A stretch of DNA of 41,489 bases. Origin: Geodermatophilus poikilotrophus. GTDB lineage: Bacteria > Actinomycetota > Actinomycetes > Mycobacteriales > Geodermatophilaceae. The first letter of the stretch is position 1. Every line of letters begins with the position of its first letter. The stretch lies in the NCBI RefSeq assembly GCF_900111455.1, contig NZ_FOIE01000001.1, positions 404,877 to 446,365 of the forward strand, given 5' to 3'. Position numbers and translations under genes: made by a program. Under the pieces are notes generated by a model, which saw only the letters and a list, made by a program, of their open reading frames with translations, made no database searches and was not told the origin of the DNA. Of this stretch, positions 40,282 to 41,489 are shown piece after piece.

Positions 40282-41112
40282 TCAGGCCGGCGCACCCCCG
40301 CCGGTCGGACGCCGTCCGAGCCGCGCGGGGACCACCGCGCCGGGCCGGATCACGGCTGCCTGCAGAGCCGGGCGCTCTCCGGGGAGCGCCCGGCGGACCC
40401 GCGGGATGTCCTGGACCAGCCGGGTCATCTGCTCCGTCGGGAGCACGCCCAGCTCCTCGTGCACCAGCGTCCGGAAGAAGTCGTAGGCCCGGAGGGCCTC
40501 CGCCAGGTTCCCCTGGGCCAAGTGGACACGGACCACCGTCCGGTGGGCGCTCTCCCGCAGCGGTTCGGCGCGGACCGCGGCATAGGCGGCCTCCAGGGCC
40601 TCGCAGTGGCGGCCGAGGAAGGCGAGTCTCGCTGCCACCGCCTCCAGCCCCTGCATGCGGAGCTGACGCAGCCGCTCACGTTCGAGGAGGACCCAGTCGT
40701 CGTACCAGCCGGGCAGCAGATCGCCGAGGAGCGCCGCGTCGGGGAGCGCGACGTCGTCGGCACCTCCGGGAGGGGCGATCGCTTGCTGCGCCCAGGCGTT
40801 GAGCTCCCGGACGTCGACACGGACGTCGGCCGCCAGCCGGAGTGCACTCCCCGACACCTCGATGAGGCCGGGCGCCACCTTGTTGAGCCGCCACAGCGCC
40901 GACCGCAGGCTCCCGTGCGCGTGCGCCTCCGGCACGTCGGGCCACAGGTGGCCGGCCGTCGCGGTCCGGGTCGGCCCGTGCGACAGGCACAGGTGCGCCA
41001 CCAGTCGCTGCACCCCGCGCGGCAGGTCGGCGGTCGACCGCCGGTCGAGGCCAGGGACCTCGAGGCCGAAGCCGTCGAGCAGCGTGACGCGGGTGGCTGG
41101 TGGAGGGTCCAC
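40282..41112 (-). CDS. SARP-family transcriptional activator (winged helix plus BTAD)
   Basis: A 276-residue regulator. Residues 1-95 are the OmpR-type winged helix of SARPs (VTLLDGFGLEVPG, then LPRGVQRLVAHLCL, HLWPDVPEAHAHGSLRSALWRLNK, SGSALRLAADVRVDV). Residues about 100-240 are the bacterial transcriptional activation domain (WVLLERERLRQLRMQGLEAVAARLAFLGRHCEALEAAYAAVRAEPLRESAHRTVVRVHLAQGNLAEALRAYDFFRTLVHEELGVLPTEQM). There is no NB-ARC or TPR part, so it is a small SARP like DnrI or ActII-ORF4. GTG at 41112 has AAAGGA ten bases upstream; longer in-frame starts to 41280 add poor sequence. SARPs bind direct repeats at 11-bp pitch, and such repeats precede the eCIS and island genes. That link is inferred. 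Confidence 0.93.
   Translation of the reverse strand: MDPPPATRVTLLDGFGLEVPGLDRRSTADLPRGVQRLVAHLCLSHGPTRTATAGHLWPDVPEAHAHGSLRSALWRLNKVAPGLIEVSGSALRLAADVRVDVRELNAWAQQAIAPPGGADDVALPDAALLGDLLPGWYDDWVLLERERLRQLRMQGLEAVAARLAFLGRHCEALEAAYAAVRAEPLRESAHRTVVRVHLAQGNLAEALRAYDFFRTLVHEELGVLPTEQMTRLVQDIPRVRRALPGERPALQAAVIRPGAVVPARLGRRPTGGGAPA

Positions 41113-41489
<377 letters not shown>

Overview
The window is very GC-rich DNA (roughly 73 percent by eye) with many GTG starts, 4-base GTGA/ATGA stop-start overlaps and strong G/C at third codon positions. This points to a high-GC actinomycete. A Geodermatophilaceae-like soil or rock actinobacterium would fit, but I cannot fix the genus from sequence alone. 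Both ends look like contig ends: the left end lies inside an 18-bp tandem array, and the right end is a 95-base run of C.

Left third (1-16744, minus strand). This is one tightly packed operon encoding an extracellular contractile injection system (eCIS), a phage-tail-like nanomachine related to Photorhabdus PVC, Serratia Afp and the Streptomyces CIS. In transcription order it encodes a coiled-coil protein, the sheath, the inner tube, a zinc-ribbon baseplate protein, a proline-rich linker, a DUF4255/Pvc16 cap, an AAA+ ATPase, a small unknown protein, a CIS tube-initiator protein, a LysM-like adaptor, a gpD-like hub, a gpV-like spike, a PAAR-like tip, a gp25 wedge protein, a gpJ-like wedge protein and a second large wedge protein cut off by the window edge. 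No tape-measure or tail-fibre gene is visible; they may lie beyond position 1.

Middle (17634-29849). This is an accessory island: a small acidic protein, a collagen-like membrane protein with an APQTG sorting-type motif next to a sortase, a staphylococcal-nuclease-like protein, a patatin-like phospholipase with a C-terminal membrane segment, a thermolysin-type metalloprotease, an NlpC/P60-like cysteine peptidase candidate, a four-helix membrane protein, an unknown and possibly broken gene, and a Gmad2-LysM protein. Several are plausible payloads or surface partners of the injection machine.

The most notable signal is shared regulation. Seven intergenic sites, in front of the eCIS operon and the island transcription units, carry two or three direct repeats of GTGAC (or a one-base variant) at exactly 11-bp spacing, always in the sense orientation of the gene they precede. 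In the best sites a -10-like hexamer follows 10-11 bp after the last GTGAC. This is the known architecture of SARP-family activator promoters, and a small SARP-type regulator lies at 40282-41112. I infer that the eCIS, its candidate effectors and the sortase/collagen pair form one SARP regulon.

Right third (30056-41112). Mostly chromosomal-type genes without the repeat: a luciferase-like (LLM) monooxygenase, a cytochrome P450, a YihY/BrkB membrane protein, a coupled acyltransferase/patatin pair, a large secreted M14 zinc carboxypeptidase, two small proteins and the SARP regulator.
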